Below, piece after piece: positions 26,838 to 35,213 of a stretch of 64,000 nt of DNA. A model generated the notes under the pieces. It ran no database searches. It had not been told where the DNA came from and saw nothing but the letters and a program-made list of their open reading frames with translations. Position numbers and translations under genes: made by a program. Source of the stretch: Pyramidobacter sp. C12-8 (GTDB taxonomy: Bacteria > Synergistota > Synergistia > Synergistales > Dethiosulfovibrionaceae). The stretch's first letter is position 1. Every line of letters starts with the position of its first letter. Location: NCBI RefSeq assembly GCF_002007215.1, contig NZ_MUHX01000001.1, positions 91,326-155,325 of the forward strand, given 5' to 3'.

Positions 26838-27509
26838 TTATTTGGCGTTTTTCTCGAAATATTCTTTGATCAGAGCGCCGGCGCGAGTCACGTCGGCCAT
26901 ATGTTCGCCCTTGGCAATGCGATCCTTTTTGCCGGGCTCGGCGTTCTGAATCTCGATGGCTTTCTTGCAAACAGCCGCGGCCTCGCCGGCGGGAAGCGCC
27001 ACGAAACCGTTTTCGTCGGCCACGATGATGTCGCCGGGATTGACCGTTACGCCGCAGCAACTGACGGTCGTGTTGATCTCGCCGTCAAGACCGAACAGGC
27101 GCGTGGTGATGGCTGACAGACGGCGATACAATACGACCAGCCCCATCTCGCGGATCTCTTCGATGTCGGTGGCGGCTCCGTCGACGATGACTCCTTCTAC
27201 ACCGCTGATGTGCAGCGCCCAGGAAACCACTCCGCCCAAAGCGGCGTACTGCTGGTCTCCGGCGCGGTCGATCACAAGCACGTCGCCGGGGCCGACCATT
27301 TCGGTGACTTTGTGCAGCAGGGTGGAATCATTGGACGCCAGCTTGACGGTCACGGCGCGCCCGGTAAACCTTTTGCCCGGGAGGGAGATAAAAAGCGGCG
27401 CAGTGTTAAAGCCGAAATTGCGGAAGTGCCCGATTGTCGCCGGTTCGGCCTCCTCGATGGCGGCAAGTTCCTCATTGGACAGAGTGACAACGCTGGGATT
27501 GATGATCAT
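26838..27509 (-). CDS. RraA-like / HMG-aldolase-family protein with altered active site
   Basis: 223 residues. ATG 27509 follows AAAGGAGA; the upstream frame is not supported. The RraA-type swivelling fold is clear (PGDVLVIDRAGDQQYAALGGVVSWAL, VNPGDIIVADENGFVALP). The usual active-site D-G-x-x-R-D reads VDGAATDIEEI, so the substrate-binding Arg is Thr while the metal-side Asp remains. Family members are 4-hydroxy-4-methyl-2-oxoglutarate aldolases or RNase E regulators. This one probably handles another substrate. It is the first gene of a five-gene TRAP operon. Confidence 0.8.
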   Translation of the reverse strand: MIINPSVVTLSNEELAAIEEAEPATIGHFRNFGFNTAPLFISLPGKRFTGRAVTVKLASNDSTLLHKVTEMVGPGDVLVIDRAGDQQYAALGGVVSWALHISGVEGVIVDGAATDIEEIREMGLVVLYRRLSAITTRLFGLDGEINTTVSCCGVTVNPGDIIVADENGFVALPAGEAAAVCKKAIEIQNAEPGKKDRIAKGEHMADVTRAGALIKEYFEKNAK

Positions 27510-27585
27510 TGACGGTACGTCTCCTTTTATTGAGAATAAACGGAACGCGAACAGAAGAACCGGCCTTGCGCTGATAATAGATAAC

Positions 27586-27597
27586 ATTGTAAACAAT
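27586..27597. promoter_or_regulatory. Palindromic operator candidate upstream of the TRAP operon
   Basis: ATTGT-AA-ACAAT, 77 bases upstream of the first gene of the operon, in an AT-rich stretch also holding TATTAT on the minus strand. The shape is typical of a GntR-family operator. Confidence 0.4.
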
Positions 27598-27664
27598 ACT
27601 CATGTGATGTCAATATTGCTGATTGATTCCGGATTCTGAATTGAAATGATTACTCCAGAAAATC

Positions 27665-27697
27665 GAGCCCCCCGAACTTCCATCAGTTCGGGGGACT
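27665..27697 (-). terminator. Terminator of the orphan binding-protein gene
   Basis: GAG, then CCCCCGAACT paired with AGTTCGGGGG, then CTC, around a six-base loop. The minus strand continues into GATTTTC. Confidence 0.7.
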
Positions 27698-27729
27698 CGG
27701 TCTTTATAAAGCGGATTGTGGCGCGCGGA

Positions 27730-28482
27730 TTACTTTTTTCCCAGCTTCCACTTCTCGCGCAGGGCGGGGAGGGTGCCGTCGGCTTCCATGGCGGCGATGG
27801 CGCCGTCGAGTTTGTTTTTCAGCGCGGTGTTGCCGAGGTTGACGGCCAGCGCTTTGCCGGCGCCGGTGAGCTGGAAGGTGTAACCGCGCACGGCCTTGCC
27901 TTTGAAGCTGGGCAGTTCGAGGATCTTGTCGGCCACGGGCACGTCCATGAGGGTGAAGTCACTGCGGCCGGTGACGATGTCCCACAGGCACTCTTCGATC
28001 TTGGCGAAGTTTTTGATCTGGAAGCCGAGTTCGCCCGCCAGCGGCGTGAGGAAAACGTCCTGCGTGGTGCCGACGGGCACGCAGCCGCGCAGGCCGCGCA
28101 GGTCTTCGAGCTTTTTCACGGCGACGTTGGGCGCGGTGACGAAGGAGGCCATGGTGGGCACGTAGGGAGTGGAGAAGAGCACGCGCTTGGCGCGGATGGG
28201 CGTGGCGCTCATGCCGGCGGCGATGACGTCGGCGCGATCGGTGACCAGCGAGGGGATGACCATGTCGTAATGGCCCGTGTCGAGCCAGACGATCTTTTCG
28301 CCGAGACGGCGGCCGATCTCTTCCATCAAATCTTTGTCGAAGCCGTCCAATTCGCCTTTTTCGTTGAGGAACTCGTAGGGCGGGTAGGTACTGGCGGTGG
28401 CCACGCGCAAATCGGCGCGGGCCGCCAGCGGCACGGTTGCAAGCGCCGCAAGCGCGGCGACGGTTTTCCCGAAAAATTTCAT
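27730..28482 (-). CDS. Amino-acid-type ABC transporter substrate-binding protein (family 3), orphan
   Basis: 250 residues. The second ATG, 28482, sits eight bases after GGAGG and is preferred to the ATG two codons earlier. Signal peptide FGKTVAALAALATVPLAARA. SBP_bac_3 landmarks: LRVATASTYPPYEFLNEKGELDGFDKDLMEEIGRRLG, VIAAGMSATPIRAKRVLFSTPY and GTTQDVFLTPLAGELGF. It binds an amino acid in the periplasm. No permease or ATPase gene is adjacent, so it must share one encoded elsewhere or act as a sensor. Confidence 0.9.
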   Translation of the reverse strand: MKFFGKTVAALAALATVPLAARADLRVATASTYPPYEFLNEKGELDGFDKDLMEEIGRRLGEKIVWLDTGHYDMVIPSLVTDRADVIAAGMSATPIRAKRVLFSTPYVPTMASFVTAPNVAVKKLEDLRGLRGCVPVGTTQDVFLTPLAGELGFQIKNFAKIEECLWDIVTGRSDFTLMDVPVADKILELPSFKGKAVRGYTFQLTGAGKALAVNLGNTALKNKLDGAIAAMEADGTLPALREKWKLGKK

Positions 28483-28523
28483 CCTCATTGCCTCCTTGAA
28501 AATGACCGGCGTTGACGGCCGCT

Positions 28524-28563
28524 GTGCGATGAAAATGTTCCACGTGGAACATTTTCATCGCAC
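28524..28563. other. parS: parS centromere site 2 inside a 40-bp perfect palindrome
   Basis: The core TGTTCCACGTGGAACA is at 28536-28551. The symmetry extends without a mismatch to 28524-28563, with outer arms GTGCGATGAAAA and TTTTCATCGCAC. It is intergenic between the binding-protein and MocR genes. The longer palindrome could also form a cruciform or a terminator-like hairpin. Confidence 0.85.
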
Positions 28564-28650
28564 GACAGTCGGCGGCTGGATCCCTTTTTCCGCGCCGCCG
28601 GCGCGGAAGCGCTCTTTCACTGCACGCCGTATTATAGAGCAAAAAAAATC

Positions 28651-28676
28651 GCCATGCAATAATAAAATTGCATGGC
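28651..28676 (-). terminator. Terminator of the MocR gene
   Basis: GCCATGCAAT pairs with ATTGCATGGC around AATAAA; on the minus strand it is followed by GATTTTTTTT. Confidence 0.85.
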
Positions 28677-28698
28677 AAACGCTTTTGTTTTTGGACGG

Positions 28699-30075
28699 CT
28701 AATCGGCGATCAATTCGGCAAGGACGCGCAGCCCTTTTTCGAGTTGGTCGCGCGGCGGCGTGCAGAAGGCGACGCGCACGGCGCGGGCGGGCGGCGTTTT
28801 GCCGACGGCGAAGCGTTCGGCGGCGGCGACGCGGACGCCCCGTGCCAAAGCGGCCTGCTCGAACTGGACGCTCGCGAAGCGTCCGGGCAGCGTCAGCCAG
28901 CGGAAGATGTCGGCGTCGCCGCCGCGGCATATCGCGTCGGGCAAAATCGCGCGCACGAGACGGCTGCGCTCGCCGATGTGCCGCCGGTGCGCGACGATGA
29001 TACGCTCGAACTGGCCGGAGGCGATGACGCGGGCCGCCAGTTCGGCCATCATCGGCACGACGCCGACGTTGAGGCTGTACAGCGCGCCGGCGACGGCCTC
29101 TTTGCAGGCGTCGGGCACGGCCACGCAGGCGGCGCGCAGCCCCGGAGCGATCACTTTCGACATCGTGGCGATGTAGAGGCTGCGCTCCGGCACGAAACTC
29201 GACACGGAGGGCACGCCGCGCTGCATGAGCTGGTTGGTGCCGTCCTCGATCAGCAGCGCGTCGTGGGCGCGCAAAACGGCGGCGATCTCGCGGCGGCGGT
29301 CTTCCGGGAGCGTGGCAGTGGTGGGGTTGTGGCAGGCGGAGATCAGGTAGACGCCGTGGATCTTTTCGCTGCGGCAAAGACGTTCGAGGTCGGCCGGTTC
29401 CATGCCCTCATCGCCGCTCCTGACGGGGACGAGTTTGACGCCGAACATGGCGGCGGCCGACTTGACGCCGGGATAAGTGTGGTCGTCCACGGCGATCTTT
29501 TCGCCGCGGCGGAACAGCGAGGCGAAGATGGCCGAGATCGCATTCTGGGCGCCGTTGGCAAACAGGATCTGCTCGCGGTGCGCCTCATGTCCGCACAGGC
29601 GCATGAACGTAACGGCGGCGTCCTTCTGCCACTCGTCCTCGCCCTGGGCGTGGAAGCTGAACAGCGCGGCGGCCTCGTCGCTGCGGAAGAGTGAGCGGGC
29701 CATCTCCAGCAGCGCGGCGTTGGCAGAATCCTCCGGCTGGACGCTGCCCATGTCGATAACGTGCGCTCCTTCGGCGCGTTCGAGAAACCGTTTGTCGGTG
29801 AGCGCGCTGTACGCCACGAACGTGCCGCTGCCGACGGTGGCGGTGAGCAGCCCCTTGAGCTCGCAGAGCTTGAAGGCTTTGGCCACGGTACTGACGTTGA
29901 CGTCGAGAAAGTCGGCCAGTTCGCGCTGCGGCGGCAGACGCGTGCCGGGCTTGAGCGCGCCCGACGCGATATCCTCCTCGAGCGTGCGCGCCAGCGTCAG
30001 ATAGAGCGCGCGTTCGCTGCGGTCCAGCTTCGGCCGCCAGCTCATCGGATAGTCGTCGAAGGAATTGTAGGGCAT
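28699..30075 (-). CDS. MocR-type GntR regulator with aminotransferase-like domain
   Basis: 458 residues. ATG 30075 lies eight bases after GAGG; a GTG three codons upstream is possible. The N-terminal GntR winged helix (about 20-85) reads LARTLEEDIASGALKPGTRLPPQRELADFLDVNVSTVAKAFKLCE. The fold-type I aminotransferase domain follows, with CHNPTTATLPEDRR, LLIEDGTNQL and the PLP lysine in IATMSKVIAPGLRAACVA. MocR proteins sense PLP or amino-compound adducts. It is divergent from the zinc operon, but its target is not evident; vitamin B6 genes are not in the window. Confidence 0.92.
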   Translation of the reverse strand: MPYNSFDDYPMSWRPKLDRSERALYLTLARTLEEDIASGALKPGTRLPPQRELADFLDVNVSTVAKAFKLCELKGLLTATVGSGTFVAYSALTDKRFLERAEGAHVIDMGSVQPEDSANAALLEMARSLFRSDEAAALFSFHAQGEDEWQKDAAVTFMRLCGHEAHREQILFANGAQNAISAIFASLFRRGEKIAVDDHTYPGVKSAAAMFGVKLVPVRSGDEGMEPADLERLCRSEKIHGVYLISACHNPTTATLPEDRRREIAAVLRAHDALLIEDGTNQLMQRGVPSVSSFVPERSLYIATMSKVIAPGLRAACVAVPDACKEAVAGALYSLNVGVVPMMAELAARVIASGQFERIIVAHRRHIGERSRLVRAILPDAICRGGDADIFRWLTLPGRFASVQFEQAALARGVRVAAAERFAVGKTPPARAVRVAFCTPPRDQLEKGLRVLAELIAD

Positions 30076-30407
30076 GATCGTCACCTCGCCGTTCCATTAT
30101 AGACGAGAGCCGCCGCCATTTCGCGTTTTGTTTTTGTTGTTTTCGCGGAAAGCAAGTTGACCGCGGTGTTATAATTTAACCGACGCACGATGAAGAGCCG
30201 CGTGTTTCGCTCTTTTGCCGCGCGTTTTTTATCGGCCGGCGCCGTGCCGAAGGCAGCGTGCGGGGCGGCCTGCCGTATCATGTGAAACAAGCGAGTTTGA
30301 CAGTGCTAATACCGCTCTGTATAATGAAAAATAAGGGCTGGACGAATGCCCGGAGCCGCCGGCGGCAGTATGGACGGCGATTTTTTCGGACTGGAGGAGA
30401 GGCAGGC
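30076..30407. promoter_or_regulatory. Divergent region between MocR and the zinc operon
   Basis: 332 bases without a gene. It contains the consensus promoter at 30297-30325 and, for the other direction, an AT-rich stretch near 30110-30180 where the MocR promoter should lie. No clear Zur box was recognised. Confidence 0.5.
30297..30325 (+). promoter_or_regulatory. Consensus sigma-70-type promoter of the zinc operon
   Basis: TTGACA at 30297-30302, a 17-base spacer and TATAAT at 30320-30325: a perfect match. It lies 83 bases before the first ORF of the operon. Such a strong promoter usually needs a repressor. Confidence 0.85.
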
Positions 30408-30704
30408 ATGAAGAAAAAAAGAATATTGAACCTCGTGGTCTGTCTTTTCCTGGCCCTTTCGGTGCTCTGTTCGGTGGCGTATCTGTTCATCGAGGCCGTT
30501 CACGACTGCCACGGGCACGGCTGTCCCATCTGCGCGCAGATGGACGAGTGCGTCAAGGCGCTGGCGGGCTTCGCCGTCGGCGTGGCGGGCGCGTACTTTT
30601 ACGCCGCGCGGTATGTCGGTGCGGCCTGCGCTTCCGCGCAGAGGAAGAGTCTCCGGCGCGAAAATGTGACGCTGGTGGCTCTGAAGGTCAAGCTCTCCAA
30701 TTAG
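30408..30704 (+). CDS. Small membrane protein with a His/Cys cluster, leader of the zinc-uptake operon
   Basis: 98 residues from ATG 30408, after GGAGGAG. Two hydrophobic segments (ILNLVVCLFLALSVLCSVAYLF and ALAGFAVGVAGAYFYAARYV) flank an extracytoplasmic loop HDCHGHGCPICAQMDEC. That loop carries four Cys and three His, a plausible metal site. Similar short proteins with a HDCxGxxCPxC loop occur next to zinc ABC genes in other anaerobes (from memory). It probably assists or senses zinc delivery; no formal function is known. Confidence 0.7.
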   Translation: MKKKRILNLVVCLFLALSVLCSVAYLFIEAVHDCHGHGCPICAQMDECVKALAGFAVGVAGAYFYAARYVGAACASAQRKSLRRENVTLVALKVKLSN

Positions 30705-30777
30705 ACGGCGCGCGTTTTTTCATGCGCGTGTCGGTTTGCAAGTCGAATTTTTGAATAGAATTGGAGAGATCCCTTAG

Positions 30778-31815
30778 ATGAAGAAAAAATTTTTCGCTCT
30801 GTGTGCCGCGATGGTTTTCGCTTGCGGCGCCGCTTTTGCCGCTCCGGCGGCGGACGCTGAAAAGCTCAGCGTCATTTGTTCCAACTTTGCCGAGTACGAT
30901 TTCGTCCGTCAGATCACGGGCGACCTGGCCAACGTGAAGATGCTGCTGCGCCCGGGCATGGAAAGCCACAGCTTCGACCCGACGGTAAAAGACATTCTCG
31001 ACCTGCAGAACTGCGGGCTGTTCGTTTACGTCGGCGGCGATTCCGATGCCTGGGTCGACAAGGTGCTGGCCTCTTTCGACAAGGGCAAAGGCCCCCGCGT
31101 CGTGAAGCTGATGGACTTGGTGAAGACGGTTCCGGAGGAGATCGTCGAGGGCATGCAGCACGATCACGACCACGACGGCGGCAATGATCACGGTCATGCT
31201 CACCATGACCACGGTCCCGACTGTGACCACGGGCACGATCATGACGCCAAGGAAGAGGGGCATCATCACCACGACGGCGAGGAGCCGGAGCTGGACGAGC
31301 ACGTGTGGACGGCGCCCGAAAACGCGATCCAGATCGTGAAGAAGCTCAGCGAAGTGGTTGCTGAGCTGGATCCCGGGAACAGGGGCCAGTACGCCAGCCG
31401 CGCCGCCGTGTATCTTGAGCAGTTGCGCCGGCTTGACGATGATTTCCGCAAATTGATCGAGGGCTCGAAGCGCCGCGAGATCATCGTCGGTGACCGCTTC
31501 CCCTTCCTGTACTTCTGCCGCGAATTTGGCCTGAAGTACTACGCTGCGTTCCCCGGCTGCTCGACCGAGACGGAACCGAATCCCGAGACGGTTGCTTTCC
31601 TGATCGACAAGGTGAAGCAGGACGGGATCCCCGTCGTGTTCCACATCGAGCTGTCGAACGGCCAGATGGCCCGCGCCATCGCCGACGCCACGGGCGCCCA
31701 GGTGCGGCTGCTGAACGCGGTGCACAACGTCAGCGCCGAGGATTTCGAAAAGGGGATCACCTACCTCGACCTGATGCGCCACAATCTGAACGTCCTCAAA
31801 GAGGCGCTGAACTAA
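30778..31815 (+). CDS. znuA: Zinc/manganese ABC transporter substrate-binding protein (ZnuA-like)
   Basis: 345 residues, ATG after GGAGAG. Signal peptide KKFFALCAAMVFACGAAFA. The cluster A-I metal-binding fold is seen: ICSNFAEYDFVRQITGD, LLRPGMESHSFDPTVKDI (first His ligand), a His/Asp-rich loop at about 129-165 with some 20 histidines, DEHVWTAPENAIQIV (second His) and the C-terminal NAVHNVS. The His-rich loop is typical of zinc-specific ZnuA. It captures zinc in the periplasm for ZnuBC. Confidence 0.94.
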   Translation: MKKKFFALCAAMVFACGAAFAAPAADAEKLSVICSNFAEYDFVRQITGDLANVKMLLRPGMESHSFDPTVKDILDLQNCGLFVYVGGDSDAWVDKVLASFDKGKGPRVVKLMDLVKTVPEEIVEGMQHDHDHDGGNDHGHAHHDHGPDCDHGHDHDAKEEGHHHHDGEEPELDEHVWTAPENAIQIVKKLSEVVAELDPGNRGQYASRAAVYLEQLRRLDDDFRKLIEGSKRREIIVGDRFPFLYFCREFGLKYYAAFPGCSTETEPNPETVAFLIDKVKQDGIPVVFHIELSNGQMARAIADATGAQVRLLNAVHNVSAEDFEKGITYLDLMRHNLNVLKEALN

Positions 31816-31816
31816 A

Positions 31817-32572
31817 ATGAGCCTCCTCGCGTGCCGTAATGCGAGCTTCGCCTACGACGGCAGGAAGGTCCTGGAGGACGTCAGCTTTGAGGTCTCCTCC
31901 GGCGGCTACCTTTGCATCGTCGGCGAAAACGGAGCCGGCAAGAGCACGCTGATGCAGGGACTGCTGGGCCTCGTCAAGCCGGTCGGCGGTTCTGTGGAAG
32001 TGGGCGCAGAGGCGCGCATGGGAGGCATCGGATATCTTCCCCAACAGACGGCGGTGCAGAAAGACTTTCCCGCCAGCGTCGAGGAAGTGGTGTTGTCGGG
32101 CCAGCTGCGGCGCTGCGGCCTGCGTCCCTTTTTCGGCAAGGGCGACCGTCGGGAAGCCGAGGCGAAGCTGCGGCTGGTGCGGATGCAGGATTTCAGAAAG
32201 AAATGTTTCCGCGATCTTTCCGGCGGCCAGCAGCGCCGGGTGCTGTTGGCCCGGGCCCTGTGCGCCACGCGTTCGCTCCTGCTGCTGGACGAACCGGCGG
32301 CGGGGCTGGATCCCCGCATGCAGGACGAAATGTACCAGATCCTGAACGAGCTGAACCGCGAGCAGGGCATGACGATCGTCATGATCACTCACGACGTGCG
32401 GAGCGCCCTGCGCTGCGCCCGGCAGATCCTTCATCTCAACGGCCGCCAGCTGTTTTTCGGCTCCGTTGAGGAATACTCGCAAAGCGCGGCCGGCCGCCGT
32501 TTTATCGACGGCGGCCCGTTCCGCGTCTTGAGCGGTGCGGCTGCGGAAGAGGGCGGGGCGAAGTTATGCTGA
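31817..32572 (+). CDS. znuC: Zinc ABC transporter ATP-binding protein (ZnuC-like)
   Basis: 251 residues, starting one base after the znuA stop. Walker A GENGAGKST (about 36-44), Q-loop YLPQQT, ABC signature LSGGQQRRVLLARAL, Walker B LLLLDEPAAGLD and the switch His in MITHDV are all intact. It powers zinc import. It overlaps znuB by seven bases. Confidence 0.94.
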   Translation: MSLLACRNASFAYDGRKVLEDVSFEVSSGGYLCIVGENGAGKSTLMQGLLGLVKPVGGSVEVGAEARMGGIGYLPQQTAVQKDFPASVEEVVLSGQLRRCGLRPFFGKGDRREAEAKLRLVRMQDFRKKCFRDLSGGQQRRVLLARALCATRSLLLLDEPAAGLDPRMQDEMYQILNELNREQGMTIVMITHDVRSALRCARQILHLNGRQLFFGSVEEYSQSAAGRRFIDGGPFRVLSGAAAEEGGAKLC

Positions 32573-33396
32573 ACGAACTTTTGCAGATGCTGTCCTATCC
32601 TTTCGTGGTCAACGCGCTGATCGTCGGCTGCCTGGTCTCGCTCTGCGCTTCGCTGCTGGGGACCAGCCTGGTCCTGAAGCGTTATTCGATGATCGGCGAC
32701 GGTCTGGCTCACGTGGCCTTCGCGGCGCTGGCCCTGGCGAAAGCGCTCGACCTCGCGCCGCTGAGCCTGGCGATTCCCGCCTGCATTGTGGCGGCCTTCC
32801 TGCTGCTGCAGATCAAGAGCAGTTCGCGGATCCGCGGCGATTCGGCGACGGCCGTGCTGTGCAGCGGCGCGCTGGCGGTCGGCGTGGCGGCGGTCTCGCT
32901 TTCGACGGGGATGAACGTGGACGTGTGCAATTACATGTTCGGCAGCATTCTCGCCATGAGCCGTTCCGACGTGATCCTCTCGGCGGCGCTGAGCTGCGCG
33001 GTGCTGTTGCTCTACGTCTTGTTCTACAACCGCATCTTCGCCGTCACCTTCGACGAGACGTTCGCGCAGGCGGCGGGGATCCATACAGGGCGCTACAACA
33101 TGATCATCGCCCTGCTCACGTCCGTAACGGTCGTTTTGGGAATGCGCATGATGGGGACGCTGCTGATCTCCAGCCTGATCGTTTTCCCGTCGTTGACGGC
33201 GATGCGGATCTGCCGCCGTTTCAGGAGCACGGTGCTGCTGTCGGCGGCGATCTCGGTCGGCTGTTTTTTCACGGGCATGTTCCTTTCCTATCTGTATTCG
33301 ATTCCCACCGGATCGTGCATCGTGATCGTCAATATGGCGCTTTTCGCCGCCGCCGTCGCCGGCTCGCACTTTCACGGGTTCCGGCGGCCGCAGTGA
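32566..33396 (+). CDS. znuB: Zinc ABC transporter permease (ZnuB-like)
   Basis: 276 residues with eight or nine hydrophobic segments, starting inside the znuC end. Family-typical stretches: LGTSLVLKRYSMIGDGLAHVAFAALAL and RMMGTLLISSLIVFPSLTAMRI. It is the membrane channel of the zinc importer. Confidence 0.93.
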   Translation: MLNELLQMLSYPFVVNALIVGCLVSLCASLLGTSLVLKRYSMIGDGLAHVAFAALALAKALDLAPLSLAIPACIVAAFLLLQIKSSSRIRGDSATAVLCSGALAVGVAAVSLSTGMNVDVCNYMFGSILAMSRSDVILSAALSCAVLLLYVLFYNRIFAVTFDETFAQAAGIHTGRYNMIIALLTSVTVVLGMRMMGTLLISSLIVFPSLTAMRICRRFRSTVLLSAAISVGCFFTGMFLSYLYSIPTGSCIVIVNMALFAAAVAGSHFHGFRRPQ

Positions 33397-33418
33397 CGCA
33401 GGCGGGCTGAAAAGGACG

Positions 33419-34030
33419 ATGAAAGAAATGATGAAATTCAGAGGAAAAAGCGCGTTTGGGGCGTTTCTGCTGGCGCTGCTCGCGCCGGCTCTTTTCGCCG
33501 CCGTGCCTCTGCCGGAAGAGGAGGCGGAGAAGCTGGAGGACTATCTGGCGGAGATCGACGCCCAGGCGGGGATGCTGATCCTCGAGGGGCCGGACATCTC
33601 GCTTTACAACTATCCTCACGACATCGAGAAGGACCGCGCCGCCTTCGATCCGCGTAAAATCGACATCGTCGTCGGCAACCGCCTCTACATGACCCAGATC
33701 AACGACTGGTTCCTGAACTTCGACAAATACGCGGGCAAGTCGGTGGAGATCGAGGGCTTTTACATGGACTTCGACGGCTTCACCTACGTGGGGCGCAAAG
33801 GGCCGATCTGCCCGTTCTGCACGGGCGGATACGTGAACTTCGAGTTCAAGTACGACCGCGACCTGTCGGCGCTCCAGTCCGAAAAGTCATGGGTCAAGGT
33901 GCGCGGTATCCTGCGCGAGGGCAGCGTGCCCTCCGTCTTCGAAAAGGACACGATGGAGCCTTTTTACTACATCGAGGCCATCACGGTCGAAAAGATGCCC
34001 AAAGTCGGCAAAGCGACCGTGCGCGACTGA
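33419..34030 (+). CDS. Secreted/membrane-anchored protein with CPFC motif, OB-like domain (TIGR03943/YcgQ-like)
   Basis: 203 residues. An N-terminal signal (FRGKSAFGAFLLALLAPALFA) precedes a soluble domain. The pattern DKYAGKSVEIEGFYMDFDGFTYVGRKGPICPFCTGGYVNFEF and VRGILREG resembles the C-terminal domain of YcgQ/TIGR03943 proteins, which often neighbour zinc or metal permeases. C-P-F-C could bind metal or be redox active. It is last in the zinc operon, 22 bases after znuB, so it is probably zinc-responsive. Its TGA forms the first three bases of TIR element copy D. Confidence 0.65.
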   Translation: MKEMMKFRGKSAFGAFLLALLAPALFAAVPLPEEEAEKLEDYLAEIDAQAGMLILEGPDISLYNYPHDIEKDRAAFDPRKIDIVVGNRLYMTQINDWFLNFDKYAGKSVEIEGFYMDFDGFTYVGRKGPICPFCTGGYVNFEFKYDRDLSALQSEKSWVKVRGILREGSVPSVFEKDTMEPFYYIEAITVEKMPKVGKATVRD

Positions 34031-34189
34031 TACTATTTCTCAATTAAAAGGCTGAACCCAAGGGCGTTGCGAGGAAGATTCACAAAGCGAGCTGCGCAGA
34101 CTGCGCAGCAGTCGAGGTAGTTCGAGCGACTGAACTCCCCCGCAGCGTCTTGAAACTATGTTAGTGCTTTTTATCAAGAAATAGTATGA
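34028..34189. repeat. Dispersed TIR element, copy D (best preserved, 162 bp)
   Basis: The terminal inverted repeats at 34028-34049 and 34168-34189 match at 18 of 22 positions (TGATACTATTTCT.. against its reverse complement). Inside is a perfect hairpin GCTGCGCA-GAC-TGCGCAGC at 34091-34109 and a second pair CAGTCG/CGACTG. There is no coding capacity. It looks like a MITE- or REP-type element. The left end coincides with the stop codon of the preceding gene. Confidence 0.8.
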
Positions 34190-34205
34190 GCGCCGCTGTA
34201 AAAGA

Positions 34206-34250
34206 ACGGGAGCCTGAACCCTGCTCAAAGAGCAAGGGACAGGCTCCCGT
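34206..34250. terminator. Bidirectional terminator between the zinc and DUF6282 operons
   Basis: ACGGGAGCCTG pairs with CAGGCTCCCGT around an inner loop, followed by TTTT on the plus strand and TTCTTTT on the minus strand. It serves two convergent operons. Confidence 0.8.
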
Positions 34251-34279
34251 TTTTCGTGGCGCGCCGCGTTTTTTATGGC

Positions 34280-35125
34280 TCAGCGTTCAAAGCCGAGCAG
34301 GCGAGCCGGCGTGTCGCGGAACATCATGCCCAGTTCGGCGTCGTTGAAGCCCTGCGCCGCGAGCAGATTCGCGTATTGTAAAAGTCCCTCGTCGGAGTAG
34401 GGCGATTGCGGTTGCCCGAAATCGGTGGAAAGGATCACCCGTTCCACGCCTACGGCCCGGATCTGCGCGGCGATCGTCTCGATGGGCGTGCGTTTGTAAT
34501 AGGTCGTGAAGTAACAATGTTCGACGATCGCCCCCAGCGCCGCGGCCTCGCGCTGCTGGTCCGTTGTGTAAACGTCGGCAGGATTGTCGGCGTGCGTCAG
34601 GATCACCTGACAGCCCGTCTTTGCGCCGGCGCGTGCCAGCGCCAGTCCTTCCGCGGCGCTGACATGCCCCGTGCCGACCAGCATCCCGCAGCGTTTCGCC
34701 GTTTCCAGCACCGCGAGCGCTTCGGGAACCAAGTTTCCCCGACCGTCAAGGACGTCAATGCGCCTGCTCGGATCCGCGCCGGGCGTTCCGTTTTGCTTGC
34801 GGAATTCCTGATAGCTGCGCGAGTCCATCGTCGGGAACCAGACGATTCGGCCGCCCATCTTGCCGCTGGCGGCGACTGCTTCGGGATTGAGCCCGCCGAC
34901 TGAGTTGTTCAGCGTCACGCCGCCGGCGAAATGCAGTTGTGCAAATTGCTCGTTCAGCAGCGCCGCGCGAGCCGCCGTGTCGGCGTAGTGGCATTTGATC
35001 AGAGCCCCCGCCAGCCCGGCGTCGCGAAAGCGCCGCGCCAGTTCGAGATCGCTGCATTTGCGCGCCGTCACGTCGGGCGAAGTGTGGACGTGCATCTCGT
35101 AAGCGCCGCGAAGACAGTCTCTCAT
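34280..35125 (-). CDS. DUF6282-type metal-dependent hydrolase
   Basis: 281 residues. ATG 35125 has GGAGG eight bases upstream; the longer frame is not used. The HxH metal motif is in YEMHVHTSPDVTARK near residue 12. Other metal-site candidates: LIKCHY, VGTGHVSAAEG, ILTHAD and LSTDFGQP (C-terminal Asp), the amidohydrolase/PHP TIM-barrel order. It is the last gene of the second TTT operon and probably opens or hydrolyses an intermediate of the imported acid. The reaction is unknown. Confidence 0.75.
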   Translation of the reverse strand: MRDCLRGAYEMHVHTSPDVTARKCSDLELARRFRDAGLAGALIKCHYADTAARAALLNEQFAQLHFAGGVTLNNSVGGLNPEAVAASGKMGGRIVWFPTMDSRSYQEFRKQNGTPGADPSRRIDVLDGRGNLVPEALAVLETAKRCGMLVGTGHVSAAEGLALARAGAKTGCQVILTHADNPADVYTTDQQREAAALGAIVEHCYFTTYYKRTPIETIAAQIRAVGVERVILSTDFGQPQSPYSDEGLLQYANLLAAQGFNDAELGMMFRDTPARLLGFER

Positions 35126-35150
35126 GTGTTGTGCCTCCAGTTCGTCGCGA

Positions 35151-35199
35151 AAAAGCGCGCCCTCACAGCCCGCAGCGGGCGTACCGAGGGCGCGCTTTT
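35151..35199. terminator. Hairpin between the SLC13 permease and DUF6282 genes
   Basis: AAAAGCGCGCCCTC pairs with GAGGGCGCGCTTTT around 21 bases, with T runs in both directions. It would reduce read-through into the DUF6282 gene. Confidence 0.7.
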
Positions 35200-35213
35200 C
35201 GGAAATCCAGTTT

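Noticed and set aside
25996..27060. Extended 354-residue start for the nitrilase-like protein
   Set aside because: The extra part is the wrong frame of the RraA-like gene; ATG 26823 has a clear ribosome site.
30157..30175. TTGACC close to TATAAT upstream of MocR as a promoter
   Set aside because: The spacing is only seven bases, so they cannot form one promoter; the true consensus pair is at 30297-30325.
31159..31285. Short tandem CATGACCACG-like repeats in znuA as a repeat array
   Set aside because: They encode the His/Asp-rich metal loop of ZnuA; no regular spacer-repeat structure, so not CRISPR.
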